Shown here: positions 13,918-23,588 of the stretch, one piece after another
Layout of the letters: the number at the start of each line of letters is the position of its first letter
Numbering within the stretch: the stretch's first letter is position 1
NCBI GenBank assembly: GCA_947175195.1
Contig: CAMWLQ010000013.1
Span: forward strand, 1-33,478
DNA: 33,478 bases
Reading direction: 5' to 3'
Origin: an uncultured Clostridia bacterium
GTDB taxonomy: Bacteria; Bacillota; Clostridia; Christensenellales; Pumilibacteraceae
The notes under the pieces: model-generated
Database searches by the model: none
What the model was told of the DNA's origin: nothing
What the model saw: the letters and a program-made list of their open reading frames with translations, nothing else
Translations under genes and position numbers: made by a program

Positions 13918-14637
13918 TTAGCCGTTTTTTGCCTCGGTTACGATGCTCTTGAGTGCATTGTACGTTTCGGTCGTATTGGCGCGCACCTTGACGGGCGTTA
14001 TTTTGTACGACTGGTAACGAAAGCCGTCGTCGGCAACGCGGTTGGTGGCGTACTCGTAAATGTACGGGTACAAATAAATCTCACCCACGCTGTTGTCGGT
14101 GTTGCCGATAAGCACCTTTACGCGGTCGAAATAAATTGTTTCGCCGTCCACGGTAAGCTTTTGCGCAAGCGACTTGTCGAGCTCGCCGTTCACTACCGAG
14201 TTGGTGTAAATGTATTCCACCATGTATTCGGTAGAGGTGGCGGTTTTTTCGTTAATCTCCGCGGCGGTCATCGTTATCTTTTTGCCCTTGCTGTTGCGCG
14301 CAAAGTTATACGAATAATCCCAGTTCCATTGCAAAACGGCGTTCATAACGCTGAAATCCATTTTGCCGAGCGCCGAGCGTATTTTGCTTTGCGCATTGCT
14401 TGTGGTCATAAGCGGCGCGGATGTGTCCAAATCGTACAGCTCGTAGTACTCCGACTTTTTGGAATCGGGGTTTTTGATGCCGTCCAGCGGATCGACGCGC
14501 ACACTGCACATTACTGCTATAGCTATGAGCAAAAGCGCAGTGATTGCGGCGACTATAATAACCGCTATGTTTGCCATTTTGTGCGAAACCTTGGGCTCCG
14601 CAACCGATGCATTGTTCTTCTTGTTCTTCTTTGCCAT
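13918..14637 (-). CDS. Single-pass membrane protein encoded directly after ftsH
   Basis: A 239-residue protein with no family I recognise. A Lys/Asn-rich cytoplasmic N terminus (1-20) precedes one TM helix (about 22-46) and a largely polar extracytoplasmic domain of about 190 residues, rich in Tyr and Thr with regular strand-like segments. The single TM is not followed by a signal-peptidase motif, so it is probably bitopic with the C terminus outside. It begins 43 bp after ftsH on the same strand, with only a weak ribosome binding site (GGACGG), and is followed by a terminator, so ftsH and this gene look like a two-gene operon. A role as FtsH partner or substrate is inference from position only. 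Confidence 0.7.
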   Translation of the reverse strand: MAKKNKKNNASVAEPKVSHKMANIAVIIVAAITALLLIAIAVMCSVRVDPLDGIKNPDSKKSEYYELYDLDTSAPLMTTSNAQSKIRSALGKMDFSVMNAVLQWNWDYSYNFARNSKGKKITMTAAEINEKTATSTEYMVEYIYTNSVVNGELDKSLAQKLTVDGETIYFDRVKVLIGNTDNSVGEIYLYPYIYEYATNRVADDGFRYQSYKITPVKVRANTTETYNALKSIVTEAKNG

Positions 14638-14680
14638 ATTATTTTCCGTCCGAAAAAATGGTTTGTGACTTTTTGATTAC

Positions 14681-16831
14681 TTAGTTGTTTTCGCCCTTGT
14701 CGTCGTCAGCCTTTTTGGTTGTGCGTTTGCGAGGGGCAGGCTTTTTGGCGGGCGTTTCCGCTTGTTCCGTAGCCTGTTCCGTCGCTGCGGGCGTTGCGTC
14801 GTCTTGCTCCGCCGTAGGCTGCTCGGGCTCGGGCTTGGGCTGTTCGGTAATAGGCTCGGCTTGCTGTTCCGCAACCGTGTTTTGAACGGCGGGCTCCTTT
14901 TCCGTGCCCTTTACCGGCGCAAAGTCGGAAAGCTTTTTGACAGGCGCTTTTTCCATTGCCTCGCGGTGCGCGGCTCTGCGGTTTAACCGTTCGTTAAGCG
15001 CCGCCTTAACCTCTTCCGGCGTAGCGCCGTTTATTATCATTTCGACCTCTTCGGCATAAATGGTTTCGCACTCTATAAGCACGCGCGCCATGGTGTCCAA
15101 AATCTTGCGGTTTTCCTTGAGCACCTTGACGGCGGTGGCATGCGCCTCGTCAATCAACCGCTTGATTTCCGCGTCGATTTGCGCGGCGACCGTTTCCGAA
15201 TATGAATGCTGCGACTGGTAATCGCGACCTAAGAACACCTCTTGACTACCACCGTGGAACACAGTGCCGACCTTGTCGGACATGCCCCATTCGGTAACCA
15301 TTTTGCGCGCAATGTTGGTGGCTTGCTGAAGATCACCCACAGCGCCTGTGGTGTAGTCCTCTATAACAAGCTCCTCGGCGGCACGACCGCCCATAGCGCT
15401 GGCAAGCCTGCCCACAAGCTGGCTGACCGAAATAAAGCTGTTGTCGTTGTCGGGACGGTACATTGTGTAGCCGCCCGCCTGACCGCGCGGGATAATGGTG
15501 ACCTCGTGAACGGGGTCGCAGCCCTTGGTCAAACAAGAAACTATTGCGTGCCCCGCCTCGTGGTAAGCGGTGATGCGCTGATCGACGGGAGTGACAAGCC
15601 GCGATTTCTTTTGCGGTCCCATTTCCACCTTGTCGATAGCCTCGTACATATCCTCCATGCTGATGCGCGTGCGGTCCTCGCGTGCCGCAAGTATTGCCGC
15701 CTCGTTGAGCATGTTCTCTATATCCGCGCCCGAAAATCCGCTGGTTATGCGTGCGAGCGTTTGGAAATCGACGTCGGACGCAAGCGGCTTGTTGCGCGCA
15801 TGTACCTTGAATATAGCCTCTCTACCGCGCACGTCGGGAAGGTTGACGTAGATTTGACGGTCAAACCTACCGGGACGCATAAGCGCGGGGTCGAGTACGT
15901 CGCTGCGGTTGGTAGCCGCCATAACGATTATATGCTCGTTGGATTCAAAGCCGTCCATTGCGACAAGCAACTGGTTGAGCGTTTGCTCGCGCTCGTCGTT
16001 GCCGCCGCCCATGCCCGCGCCGCGTTGGCGCCCTACTGCGTCTATCTCGTCGATAAACACTATGCACGGCATATTCTTTTTGGCTTGGTCAAACAAATCG
16101 CGCACGCGCGACGCGCCCACGCCTACAAACATTTCCACAAAGTCCGAGCCGGACTTGCTGAAGAACGGCACGTTAGCCTCGCCCGCAACCGCCTTGGCAA
16201 ACAAGGTTTTACCTGTTCCCGGAGGTCCGACAAGTAGCACGCCGTGCGGCACGCGCGCGCCGACTGCGGTAAACTTTTGCGGGTTTTTCAGGAACTCGAC
16301 GATTTCCTTGAGCTCCTCTTTTTCCTCCTCCGCGCCCGCGACGTCGCTAAACCGCACCTTAAGCTGGTTTTGCATATTGGCTTTGGTCTTGCCAAAGTCC
16401 ATCGTCGTGCGCGTACTGTTGCTCATGGCACGGAACATAAACACCATAAGCACCACAAGCAGGATAAGCGCAAGCACGGGAATAATATAGTCCGTAATGG
16501 ACGTTGCGTAACGGTCGTTAAACGAGAGATTGATCGGCTTGTACGTATTGTCCTCGGCTTTGGTCGCCTCATATTCTTTTACTGTGTCTATTACAAGCTC
16601 GTAGCGCGCGTAAACCTTGTAAGCGACTTTTTTGCCGCTCTTAGTGGTTTTGACGTACGCCGTGTCATTCTCCAAATAGATTTCTACAACGCTGCCGTTA
16701 TTGATGTCGCGGTTAAGCTCGGTATAGGTTTTGTCCTCCACTCCCGTGGCGGCGTAAACCACTACCCAGATTATAACCCCGATAAGAATAACGCTTATAA
16801 CAGCGATTAATACCTTAGTACTTGTTTTCAC
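14681..16831 (-). CDS. ftsH: ATP-dependent zinc metalloprotease FtsH
   Basis: A 716-residue membrane AAA+ protease that degrades misfolded membrane proteins and short-lived regulators. Two TM segments (about 7-29 and 113-134) flank the small periplasmic-type domain. Then come Walker A GPPGTGKT (202-209), Walker B IVFIDEID (257-264), the second region of homology RPGRFDR (319-325), the zinc site HEAGH (424-428) and third ligand D500. The start is GTG with a strong GGAGG 7 nt upstream. Unusual is a disordered tail of about 90 residues after 625: Glu/Gln/Pro/Thr-rich, then a basic run ([13 protein letters not shown]) and an acidic end. Promoter at 16855-16883. Confidence 0.96.
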   Translation of the reverse strand: MKTSTKVLIAVISVILIGVIIWVVVYAATGVEDKTYTELNRDINNGSVVEIYLENDTAYVKTTKSGKKVAYKVYARYELVIDTVKEYEATKAEDNTYKPINLSFNDRYATSITDYIIPVLALILLVVLMVFMFRAMSNSTRTTMDFGKTKANMQNQLKVRFSDVAGAEEEKEELKEIVEFLKNPQKFTAVGARVPHGVLLVGPPGTGKTLFAKAVAGEANVPFFSKSGSDFVEMFVGVGASRVRDLFDQAKKNMPCIVFIDEIDAVGRQRGAGMGGGNDEREQTLNQLLVAMDGFESNEHIIVMAATNRSDVLDPALMRPGRFDRQIYVNLPDVRGREAIFKVHARNKPLASDVDFQTLARITSGFSGADIENMLNEAAILAAREDRTRISMEDMYEAIDKVEMGPQKKSRLVTPVDQRITAYHEAGHAIVSCLTKGCDPVHEVTIIPRGQAGGYTMYRPDNDNSFISVSQLVGRLASAMGGRAAEELVIEDYTTGAVGDLQQATNIARKMVTEWGMSDKVGTVFHGGSQEVFLGRDYQSQHSYSETVAAQIDAEIKRLIDEAHATAVKVLKENRKILDTMARVLIECETIYAEEVEMIINGATPEEVKAALNERLNRRAAHREAMEKAPVKKLSDFAPVKGTEKEPAVQNTVAEQQAEPITEQPKPEPEQPTAEQDDATPAATEQATEQAETPAKKPAPRKRTTKKADDDKGENN

Positions 16832-16854
16832 GTGGAATCCTCCGCATAATGATT

Positions 16855-16883
16855 AGTATATCACACTTGCGAGAATTGTACAA
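16855..16883 (-). promoter_or_regulatory. Promoter of ftsH
   Basis: On the minus strand TTGTAC (16878-16883), 17-bp spacer, TATACT (16855-16860). Confidence 0.7.
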
Positions 16884-16965
16884 GCGTTTTGCCGCCTTTG
16901 CGGAATTTTTAATACAGTTTTAATCTTTATAAAATGCCGTAAATACCGCTTATTTCCCCTAAACG

Positions 16966-16994
16966 ACAAAGCCCGACGGTTTCCCGTCGGGCAT
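16966..16994 (-). terminator. Terminator of the Big_2 lipoprotein gene
   Basis: Nine-bp perfect stem GCCCGACGG (16971-16979) with CCGTCGGGC (16984-16992), loop of 4; on the minus strand followed by TTTGTCGTTT. The stem core is the same CCCGACG used in the terminator at 13884-13912. Confidence 0.8.
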
Positions 16995-17031
16995 AAAGTC
17001 TGTTTAGGTATATTATGCTTGTCGATTATTA

Positions 17032-18762
17032 CTATGCCGCAACAAGTACTACCGACTCAACGTCGCCTTCAGCAGTCAAGGTTACGGTAATATTGTAAGT
17101 GCCTGCTGTGTTGACTTTGATATTGTTGCTGGTTGCGGCTTTTTCGATAGCGCCGTCCGGAGCGGTAAATACTTCGCCCATGCCGTAATCGCAGTATACG
17201 GTTGCCGTGAAGTTGGTGCCCCAGCGCAGCTGCAATTCACCTGCTACCAATGCAACGTCGGTAAGAGTAGCAGTCCACTTGCCGGTTTCTTCATCCTGAG
17301 TGAAATCTACCGCAGGACGTTCCACACCTTCCACATCGCTCCATGTCCACTCGGTTGCGTCGCCGTACGCCTGAAGGTTGGTTGCCTCGGTGATATTATC
17401 GGGCAAATTATCGTCCTGAACAGCCGAGAAAACAGGGTTTTCGCCGGTCAAATCGATGGTAATGGTGTACATACCGGACGTTTTTGCCTTAATGTTGTCT
17501 GTGCCCTGCGCCTCGAAATAAGTGAGCGTATCGTCGCCTTCAGCAGCATCGGTCGGCAATGCACTATTCTTTACGGCGCCCGTCCATCCGTTTGCCACTA
17601 CGGCAATTTGGAACTCGGTGCCCTTGCTGATTTCAACGCTGGTCGTGTGATAAACGCCCGCCGTTTCAGCGTCCTCGGTGAGGTAAATAACGCCGGACTG
17701 ACCAAGCGTGTCTACTGTGCTCCAGCCGTTCAAAGAGCCGATTAGATAGTAATCGGGTGCTACGGTTACTTCGCATTCCGCCGTTTCCTCGCCCGCCTGA
17801 GCGGTGATGGTTGCCGTGCCGGGTTTAAGAGCGGTAATCTTGCCCGTTGCGTCCACGGTGGCTATGGTTTCGGCTGAGCTGGTGTAAGCAACAGTCTTGT
17901 TGGTGGCGTTGTCGGGAGCAACGGTCGCCACAAGCGTTTCCTCGCCGCCTACATGCAAAGTCGTGGCTGTTTTGTTAAGCGTAATGCTCTCTACGTCAAT
18001 GATTGTGCCGGCCTCGGCTACGGTCAATGCGCAAGTAGCCTTTTTGGTGCTGTCCGCTACGGACGTTACGGTAATGGTTGCCGTACCTGCCGCAACAGCG
18101 GTGACCAAGCCGGTCGCGCTGACGGTTGCTACAGCCTCGTCGCTGGAAGACCACGTAACTGCGGGATTATCCGCATTGCTGGGAGCAACGGTCGCCGTAA
18201 GCTGTTCCGTCGCGCCTTCTTCAAGTGTAAGCGTGGGCTTGTTGAGCGTGATGCCTGTTACGGGCTTAGGCGCCTTGTCGGTAGCCTCGCCGTTGTACAC
18301 ATAGGAAAGAACGGGTGTAGCGCCGCTGATGTCGAGCTTAAGCGTGTAGTTGCCTTCTTCCCCAACACCGTAGTTATGCTCGCCGCTTATGCCGCCGCCG
18401 TCGATAATCTTAGCGTCGGGATCGGCTTTTTGATCGGCGTCGTAGCTGTTGTCGTAGTTCAATTGGAAATCGCCCCAGCTTTTGCCTTCGTAACGAATCT
18501 TGAACGTATCTTCTTCCCACATATCAAGCGTGATAGTGAAGATATTGGCGTCCTCAGTCTTGCTGAAACGATTAGTAGCGGTAACATTGTCCCACTCCGC
18601 AACGCCCTTGATAGTGCCTGCAACCCAGTACGGTACGCCGGCGGGCTTTTTGTCCTTGCCGTCGTTGTCATTGCCGCCGCAAGCTACCAAGCCGCCGCCT
18701 ATACTGGCAGCAAGAGCAAGGGTAAGTCCGACCGACAAAAGTTTTTTTGTAGTTTTCTTCAT
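17032..18762 (-). CDS. Surface lipoprotein with Big_2 repeats and carbohydrate-binding-like domains
   Basis: A 576-residue exported lipoprotein. A basic N terminus and hydrophobic core end in the lipobox LVAC with lipidated C28, followed by an acidic/Gly/Asn linker. Residues about 43-155 and 337-450 are beta-rich domains with starch-binding/SusE-like flavour (W, Y and F in strands, NGW). Residues 168-248 and 257-335 are two bacterial Ig-like (Big_2) domains with the usual VTGITLNKPTLTLEEG...AVTWSSSDE and GTATITV blocks, here similar to each other. Residues about 455-576 are a third beta-rich domain. It could bind glycans at the cell surface; no catalytic domain is seen. The ATG at 18762 has GGAGG 6 nt upstream; the frame runs on to 18864 through the promoter region. 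Confidence 0.82.
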   Translation of the reverse strand: MKKTTKKLLSVGLTLALAASIGGGLVACGGNDNDGKDKKPAGVPYWVAGTIKGVAEWDNVTATNRFSKTEDANIFTITLDMWEEDTFKIRYEGKSWGDFQLNYDNSYDADQKADPDAKIIDGGGISGEHNYGVGEEGNYTLKLDISGATPVLSYVYNGEATDKAPKPVTGITLNKPTLTLEEGATEQLTATVAPSNADNPAVTWSSSDEAVATVSATGLVTAVAAGTATITVTSVADSTKKATCALTVAEAGTIIDVESITLNKTATTLHVGGEETLVATVAPDNATNKTVAYTSSAETIATVDATGKITALKPGTATITAQAGEETAECEVTVAPDYYLIGSLNGWSTVDTLGQSGVIYLTEDAETAGVYHTTSVEISKGTEFQIAVVANGWTGAVKNSALPTDAAEGDDTLTYFEAQGTDNIKAKTSGMYTITIDLTGENPVFSAVQDDNLPDNITEATNLQAYGDATEWTWSDVEGVERPAVDFTQDEETGKWTATLTDVALVAGELQLRWGTNFTATVYCDYGMGEVFTAPDGAIEKAATSNNIKVNTAGTYNITVTLTAEGDVESVVLVAA

Positions 18763-18804
18763 AATTTTCCTCCACGAAAATATACGGTTTTTTCCGTTTA
18801 CAGT

Positions 18805-18833
18805 ATTGTAATACATATTTGCGGTTTTGTCAA
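18805..18833 (-). promoter_or_regulatory. Promoter of the Big_2 lipoprotein gene
   Basis: On the minus strand TTGACA (18828-18833), 17-bp spacer, TACAAT (18805-18810). Confidence 0.85.
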
Positions 18834-18912
18834 CACCCAAAAGGCAAATTCCCCGAAATTTCACAAGAATTCATATTTATGACAAAAGCAAAATCGAGCC
18901 CAATAATCCCAA

Positions 18913-20403
18913 TTAATTCTTAATTGCCCTTTTTACAGCGTCGCGCCAGCCGTCTATAAGGCGCGCGCGAGTGTAGTCTTGCATGTTCGGAGCGAAAACG
19001 CTCTCCCCGCTTTGCGGCGCGGCAAGGAATTTATCGTCGTATACGCTTGTTGCCAGCCCCGCAAGATACGCCGCGCCGAGCGCAGTCGATTCCACAACGG
19101 CGGGGCGCACGACGTTATAGCCCGTTATATCGGCAGTGAACTGCATTAAAAAGTTGTTAGCCGACGCGCCGCCGTCCACGGCGAGCCGTTTGCCGCCGTG
19201 CGGCGGGCAATCCTTTTCCATAGCACACAGCACGTCGTTCACCTGATAGGCAATGCTCTCGAGCGCCGCGCGGATAAAGTGTTCTCTATTGGTGCCGCGC
19301 GTTATGCCCGTAACCGTGCCGCGCGCATACTGATCCCAGTACGGCGCGCCCAAACCGACAAACGCTGGCACTATGTACATGCCCAAAGTATCGGGCACGC
19401 TCATAGCGTACTTTTCCGTTTCCGCAGCCGTGCGCACAAGCCGCATTTCGTCTCTTAACCACTGCACAACCGCGCCGCCTACAAACACGCTGCCTTCCAA
19501 GGCGTACTGCGGTGTATTGTCGCGCATTGCCGCAAGCGTGGTTATAAGCCCGTGCTTACTTTGCACCGCCTCGCCGCCCGTGTTCATCAACAAAAAGCAG
19601 CCCGTGCCGAACGTATTTTTAACGTCGCCGCGAGTAAAGCAACGCTGACCGAACAGCGCCGCCTGCTGGTCGCCCGCCACGCCCGCAATGGGTATTTTTG
19701 CGCCGAACACACTCTCGTCCGTAAATCCGAAAATCCCGCTCGACGGCAATACCTCGGGCAGCATGCAGCGCGGAATATCGAACAGCTCTAACAGCTCGTC
19801 GTCCCACTTTAGCGTATGTATGTTGAACAGCTGCGTGCGCGAGGCGTTGGTGTAGTCGGTGGCGAATATCCGCCCCGCCGACAGCCTCCACATAAGGTAC
19901 GTATCTACAGTGCCGAACAGCAGCTCGCCCTTTTCGGCTTTTGCCCGCGCCCCGTCTACGACGTCAAGTATCCATCTTATCTTGGTCGCAGAAAAATACG
20001 CGTCTATGGGTAAGCCCGTCTTTTTATAGATAATATCCTCATAGCCCGCCGATTTAAGGTAGTCGCACATATCGGCAGTACGCCTGCACTGCCACACTAT
20101 GGCGTTGTACACGGGCACGCCCGTGCGCTTGTCCCAAACAATGGTCGTTTCGCGCTGGTTGGTTATACCGATTGCCGCTATATCCGTTCGGTTAATGCCC
20201 AGCCGCGCAATCGCCTCCGACGCGGTAGCCGCAACCGACGAGAATATCTCTATGGGGTCGTGTTCCACCCAGCCGTCGCGCGGATAGATTTGCGCGTACT
20301 CAGCCTGAGCGCGAGCCTTTATCTCCCCGTCCCCGTCGAATATTATAGCGCGCGAGCTGGTTGTGCCTTGATCGAGCGCAAGTACGTACTTGTTATTTGC
20401 CAT
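18913..20403 (-). CDS. glpK: Glycerol kinase
   Basis: A 496-residue FGGY-family kinase making glycerol-3-phosphate from glycerol and ATP in the cytosol. It has the phosphate loop DQGTTSSR (11-18), glycerol contacts R84-E85, W104 and Y136, the catalytic GDQQ segment, and the FGGY C-terminal signature around VDGGASANN. Length is normal. I start at the ATG at 20403, preceded by GAGGAAA at about 6 nt; another ATG four codons upstream has no ribosome binding site. No glpF or glpD gene is adjacent, so it stands alone with its own promoter. Confidence 0.95.
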   Translation of the reverse strand: MANNKYVLALDQGTTSSRAIIFDGDGEIKARAQAEYAQIYPRDGWVEHDPIEIFSSVAATASEAIARLGINRTDIAAIGITNQRETTIVWDKRTGVPVYNAIVWQCRRTADMCDYLKSAGYEDIIYKKTGLPIDAYFSATKIRWILDVVDGARAKAEKGELLFGTVDTYLMWRLSAGRIFATDYTNASRTQLFNIHTLKWDDELLELFDIPRCMLPEVLPSSGIFGFTDESVFGAKIPIAGVAGDQQAALFGQRCFTRGDVKNTFGTGCFLLMNTGGEAVQSKHGLITTLAAMRDNTPQYALEGSVFVGGAVVQWLRDEMRLVRTAAETEKYAMSVPDTLGMYIVPAFVGLGAPYWDQYARGTVTGITRGTNREHFIRAALESIAYQVNDVLCAMEKDCPPHGGKRLAVDGGASANNFLMQFTADITGYNVVRPAVVESTALGAAYLAGLATSVYDDKFLAAPQSGESVFAPNMQDYTRARLIDGWRDAVKRAIKN

Positions 20404-20434
20404 CGTTTTCCTCATGTAAATTTGTCGTTAGTTT

Positions 20435-20463
20435 ATTGTAACATTAAATAGCGGTAATTGCAA
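20435..20463 (-). promoter_or_regulatory. Promoter of glpK
   Basis: On the minus strand TTGCAA (20458-20463), 17-bp spacer, TACAAT (20435-20440), directly bordering repeat A3. Confidence 0.7.
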
Positions 20464-20470
20464 GCATATA

Positions 20471-20565
20471 AAATAAAGGTTGAGATTCCTCGCGTTGCTC
20501 GGAATGACAAAAGAAATTTATTTTTGTCATCCTGAACGCAGTGAAGGATCTCAACCTTATTTTTA
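20471..20565. repeat. Family A palindromic repeat, copy A3 (alpha left, beta right)
   Basis: Left arm 20471-20512 is an intact alpha half (GGTTGAGATTCCTCGCGTTG, CTCGGAATGACAAAAG). Right arm 20522-20564, in reverse complement, is a beta half (AGGTTGAGATCCTTCACTGC, GGATGACAAAA). It lies just upstream of the glpK promoter and downstream of the tex terminator. Confidence 0.88.
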
Positions 20566-20575
20566 ATTCCGAATT

Positions 20576-20602
20576 AAAAAAGCGTTCCGAAGAACGCTTT
20601 TT
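20576..20602 (-). terminator. Terminator of tex
   Basis: Stem AGCGTTC (20581-20587) with GAACGCT (20592-20598); on the minus strand the loop is TTCG and the stem is followed by TTTTTT. It begins 5 nt after the tex stop. Confidence 0.88.
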
Positions 20603-20606
20603 GATT

Positions 20607-23156
20607 TTATTTTCTATTGAACATTTTTGCAAGCGCGGCGAGCTTTTCTTCCATACTCATATTCTCGGTGGAAGGCGCACGCTCCTCGCGGTCACGGTCG
20701 CGGTAGCCGCTTTGGCGTTCGCGGTCGAACTTTCTTTCCCTACGCTCGCCGTTGCGGTTGTCGAACTTTCTTTCGCCATTACGATTTTCAAACCTTTCTC
20801 GACGGTCGGGTCTTGCCTCGCCGCCTTCGCCGTTTGCGCGTGCCTCGCGGCGGGCTTGGCGTTCCAAGTATTCCTGATGTTTCTTTTCACGCTCGGCTTT
20901 ACGCTCCAAGTACTCGGCGTGTTTCTTTTGGCGCTCCGCCTTTTGCTCGGCGCGTTCCTGCTTTTGCTTGTCGTAGTCGGCTTTGCGCTGGTCGCGGGTT
21001 GCGGGGTCGAGCATTGTCAGTGCAATGCGGTGCTTTTCATGATCTACGCTGAGCACCCAAACATTGATTTTGTCGCCCACCTTGAGCACATCCGACGGGT
21101 GGCGGACAAAGCCGTCCGAAATCTCCGAAATGTGCAGCAATCCGTCTTGGTGTACCGAAATATCCACAAACGCGCCGAAATCGGTAACGTTGCGCACAAC
21201 GCCCAAAATTTGCATACCTTCTTTAAGGTCGTTTATGTCCATGAGGTCGGAACGCAGTATGGGCGGAGGCAATGCGTCGCGCACGTCGCGTCCCGGCTTG
21301 ATAAGCTCGGTAACAATATCGTTGAGCGTAGGTACGCCTACGCCTATCTCGGCGGCAACCGTTTCCTCGCCCGCGTCCTTAACCTTTTGCGGCAAATCGC
21401 TCAGCTTGCACGCAATCACGTCGGCGTTGGTGTAGCCGAACTTTTGTATAAGCTTTTGCGCCGCATCGTAGGATTCTGGGTGAACGGCGGTGTTGTCCAA
21501 AACGTTTTCGCCGCCCACTATGCGAAGGAAACCCGCACACTGCTCAAACGCCTTTGCCCCCAGCTTGGGCACTTCCAGCAGCTGCTTGCGCGATCCGAAC
21601 GGCTTGTTGGAACGGTATTCCACAATATTCTTGGCGGTGGCGGCGTTAAGTCCCGACACGTAAGAAAGCAGTGTGTGCGAGGCGGTATTAAGATCCACGC
21701 CTACGCTGTTTACGCAGTCCTCAACCGCAGCCTCAAGCGACGAGGTAAGTCGCTTTTGCGGCATGTCGTGTTGGTACTGACCTACGCCCAGCGAACGCAC
21801 GTCTACTTTGATGAGCTCGGCAAGCGGGTCGAGTAGCCTGCGCGCAATGGATATGGCGCTGCGTATAGTAAGGTCGAGTTCGGGGAATTCCTCGGCGCCC
21901 AGCTTGCTGCCGCTGTACACCGACGCGCCCGATTCGGACACCACGGCGTACTGCACGGGACGGTCAAGCTCCTTTATGAGCTCGGCGACAAAGATTTCCG
22001 ATTCCTTGGACGCCGTGCCGTTACCTATGGAAATGCAGTCGACGTTGTATTTGTAAATAAGTTCTTTTAAAATCTCTTTTGCTTGCTCGATTTTCTTTTG
22101 CGGCGGCGTGGGATAAACGACCGAGCTTGCCAAAAACTTGCCCGATGCGTCGATAACCGCTATCTTGCAGCCCGTCCTGTACGCGGGGTCGAGTCCGAGT
22201 ATGACCTTGCCCTTGAGCGGCGGCTGCAACAGGAGCGGTTTGAGGTTGCGCTCAAAGGTCTTTATCGCCTGCTCGGACGCGCGGTCGAACAGTTCGTTGC
22301 GCACCTCGCGCTCTATGCTCGGCGAAATGAGCCGCTTATAACTGTCCTCTATCGTCCTGTCCATAAGCGCGTCAAACGCCGATTGTTTCTTTTTGGCAGC
22401 GGCGATGGTGTTAAGCGCGGCAGCCTCGTCCACCACTACCGATACCTTAAGGCAGCCCTCCTTCTCGCCGCGCGTTACGGCAAGAACACGGTGGCTGGGT
22501 ACGGTCGATACAGCCTCGTCAAATTTGAAATAAGTTTCGTAAATCTTTTTCTTTTCGTCGTCGGTGCAGCTATCGTCAAGCGCGGCGGTCAGCCTGCCCG
22601 AAGTGAGCGCCGCCTCGCGCAATGCTTTGCGCAACGCTGCGTCGTCCGAAATGCGCTCGGCAATAATATCGCACGCGCCGTCAATGGCGGCTTTGCTGTC
22701 CGGCACTTCCTTTTCGGCGTCTATGTACGGCGCGGTAAGCCCCGCCTCGTCGTAGCTTGTCAGCTCCTGCGCCTCTATAATATCGGCAAGCGGCTCGAGC
22801 CCGCGCGCGATAGCGACGGACGCACGAGTCTTTTTCTTTTGCTTGTACGGACGGTAAATATCCTCCGCCTCGGTAAGCGTTTTTGCGGCGGACAAAGCAG
22901 ACGCCAATTCGTCCGTCCATTTGCCCTGCGACTCTATGGACGCTTGGATCTCCTCCTTGCGCTTTTCCAATCCCTTAAGGTATTCGTAGCGCTCGGACAG
23001 CTCGCGTATAACCTGGTCGTCGGTCGCGCCGTGCATTTCCTTGCGGTAGCGCGCGATAAACGGTACGGTATCGCCTTGATCCAAAAGATCGACAATGTTT
23101 GAACAGTGTTCTTGTTTCAGTCCGAATTCCTCGGCAAGTTGTTTCTTTACGTCCAT
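20607..23156 (-). CDS. tex: Tex family S1 RNA-binding protein with long charged C-terminal tail
   Basis: An 849-residue Tex/Spt6-like nucleic-acid-binding protein associated with transcription. The order is an N-terminal helical region (1-about 200), a YqgF/RNase H-like domain beginning near 325 (GLDPAYRTGCKIAVID), helix-hairpin-helix repeats around GVDLNTASHTLLSYVSGL, and an S1 domain (about 648-717: GVVRNVTDFGAFVDISVHQD). The last about 129 residues (721-849) are an extra Lys/Glu/Arg-rich tail with internal repeats (KKH-x-EYLER twice; NRNGERKFD/NRNGERRERKFD), ending in MEEKLAALAKMF. Usual Tex proteins end soon after S1. The ATG at 23156 has GAGGAG just upstream; the frame runs to 23285 over the promoter and the yabQ terminator. 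Confidence 0.93.
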   Translation of the reverse strand: MDVKKQLAEEFGLKQEHCSNIVDLLDQGDTVPFIARYRKEMHGATDDQVIRELSERYEYLKGLEKRKEEIQASIESQGKWTDELASALSAAKTLTEAEDIYRPYKQKKKTRASVAIARGLEPLADIIEAQELTSYDEAGLTAPYIDAEKEVPDSKAAIDGACDIIAERISDDAALRKALREAALTSGRLTAALDDSCTDDEKKKIYETYFKFDEAVSTVPSHRVLAVTRGEKEGCLKVSVVVDEAAALNTIAAAKKKQSAFDALMDRTIEDSYKRLISPSIEREVRNELFDRASEQAIKTFERNLKPLLLQPPLKGKVILGLDPAYRTGCKIAVIDASGKFLASSVVYPTPPQKKIEQAKEILKELIYKYNVDCISIGNGTASKESEIFVAELIKELDRPVQYAVVSESGASVYSGSKLGAEEFPELDLTIRSAISIARRLLDPLAELIKVDVRSLGVGQYQHDMPQKRLTSSLEAAVEDCVNSVGVDLNTASHTLLSYVSGLNAATAKNIVEYRSNKPFGSRKQLLEVPKLGAKAFEQCAGFLRIVGGENVLDNTAVHPESYDAAQKLIQKFGYTNADVIACKLSDLPQKVKDAGEETVAAEIGVGVPTLNDIVTELIKPGRDVRDALPPPILRSDLMDINDLKEGMQILGVVRNVTDFGAFVDISVHQDGLLHISEISDGFVRHPSDVLKVGDKINVWVLSVDHEKHRIALTMLDPATRDQRKADYDKQKQERAEQKAERQKKHAEYLERKAEREKKHQEYLERQARREARANGEGGEARPDRRERFENRNGERKFDNRNGERRERKFDRERQSGYRDRDREERAPSTENMSMEEKLAALAKMFNRK

Positions 23157-23170
23157 AAACTCCTCGTAAA

Positions 23171-23190
23171 AAAGTCGGCATGTCCGCCGA
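23171..23190 (-). promoter_or_regulatory. Small hairpin plus T-run in the tex leader
   Basis: On the minus strand TCGGC-GGACAT-GCCGA is followed by CTTTTTTACG and then the tex ribosome binding site. Five base pairs is weak; it could be a leaky attenuator or chance. Confidence 0.35.
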
Positions 23191-23202
23191 TTTCTTAACA
23201 CT

Positions 23203-23231
23203 ATATTACACCATTTTAACAATAAAATCAA
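23203..23231 (-). promoter_or_regulatory. Promoter of tex
   Basis: On the minus strand TTGATT (23226-23231), 17-bp spacer, TAATAT (23203-23208). It lies between the yabQ terminator and tex, so tex need not depend on sporulation transcription. Confidence 0.65.
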
Positions 23232-23255
23232 ATATTTTAAACACTTTTTTGCACG

Positions 23256-23281
23256 CAAAAAGCCGCGCATATGCACGGCTT
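23256..23281 (-). terminator. Terminator of yabP-yabQ
   Basis: On the minus strand AGCCGTGC-ATAT-GCGCGGCT (23261-23280, one G-U pair) followed by TTTT, 8 nt after the yabQ stop. Confidence 0.8.
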
Positions 23282-23288
23282 GCAAAAT

Positions 23289-23588
23289 CTATTTTTCGGC
23301 TTTGCGTTGTTTGCGCTCTTTTCTTTCACGCCCGCCGCCCGAAGTGAGCTTGTACGTTATAAAATACCCGCCGAGCAAAGCGGCAAACATATACGGCGCA
23401 AGCACGCTGCCCGTAAAAATAACGTACAGCGTGAACGCGCCGCCCACTATTATTACGGTAAGCATGTCCAGTATGACGGTGACGGGAAAAATGTCCGTGC
23501 GCTTAGCAAGCAGGGTCACGCCCATATACAAAAACCGTGCGGCAATGCCCAGCCCCAAGCAAAACAAAAACGCATACGTTTCGCTCAT
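23289..23588 (-). CDS. yabQ: Spore cortex biosynthesis protein YabQ-like
   Basis: A 99-residue membrane protein with three or four hydrophobic segments (about 4-26, 34-60 and 63-82) and a basic C terminus (RERKERKQRKAEK). Size, topology and the 4-bp ATGA overlap with the upstream yabP gene support YabQ. In Bacillus, YabQ localises to the forespore outer membrane and is needed for cortex synthesis. The sequence itself is poorly conserved in this family, so the call leans on context. Confidence 0.8.
   Translation of the reverse strand: MSETYAFLFCLGLGIAARFLYMGVTLLAKRTDIFPVTVILDMLTVIIVGGAFTLYVIFTGSVLAPYMFAALLGGYFITYKLTSGGGRERKERKQRKAEK

Noticed and set aside
15242-16237. Long open frame (331 codons) on the plus strand
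   Set aside because: It lies entirely antisense to ftsH, has no ribosome binding site and no recognisable domain; it is a by-product of GC-rich codon use.
20471-20565. Small proteins encoded by the family A repeats
   Set aside because: Frames through the repeats give a recurrent Ser/Glu/Arg-rich peptide in several copies, but there are no start signals and both arms pair with each other; this is non-coding repeat DNA.
22083-23102. 339-codon plus-strand frame
   Set aside because: Antisense to tex, low-complexity and Arg/Leu-rich, without initiation signals.
23157-23285. N-terminal extension of tex to the upstream in-frame start
   Set aside because: The segment contains the yabQ terminator, the tex promoter and no ribosome binding site; the Tex family begins near the ATG at 23156.
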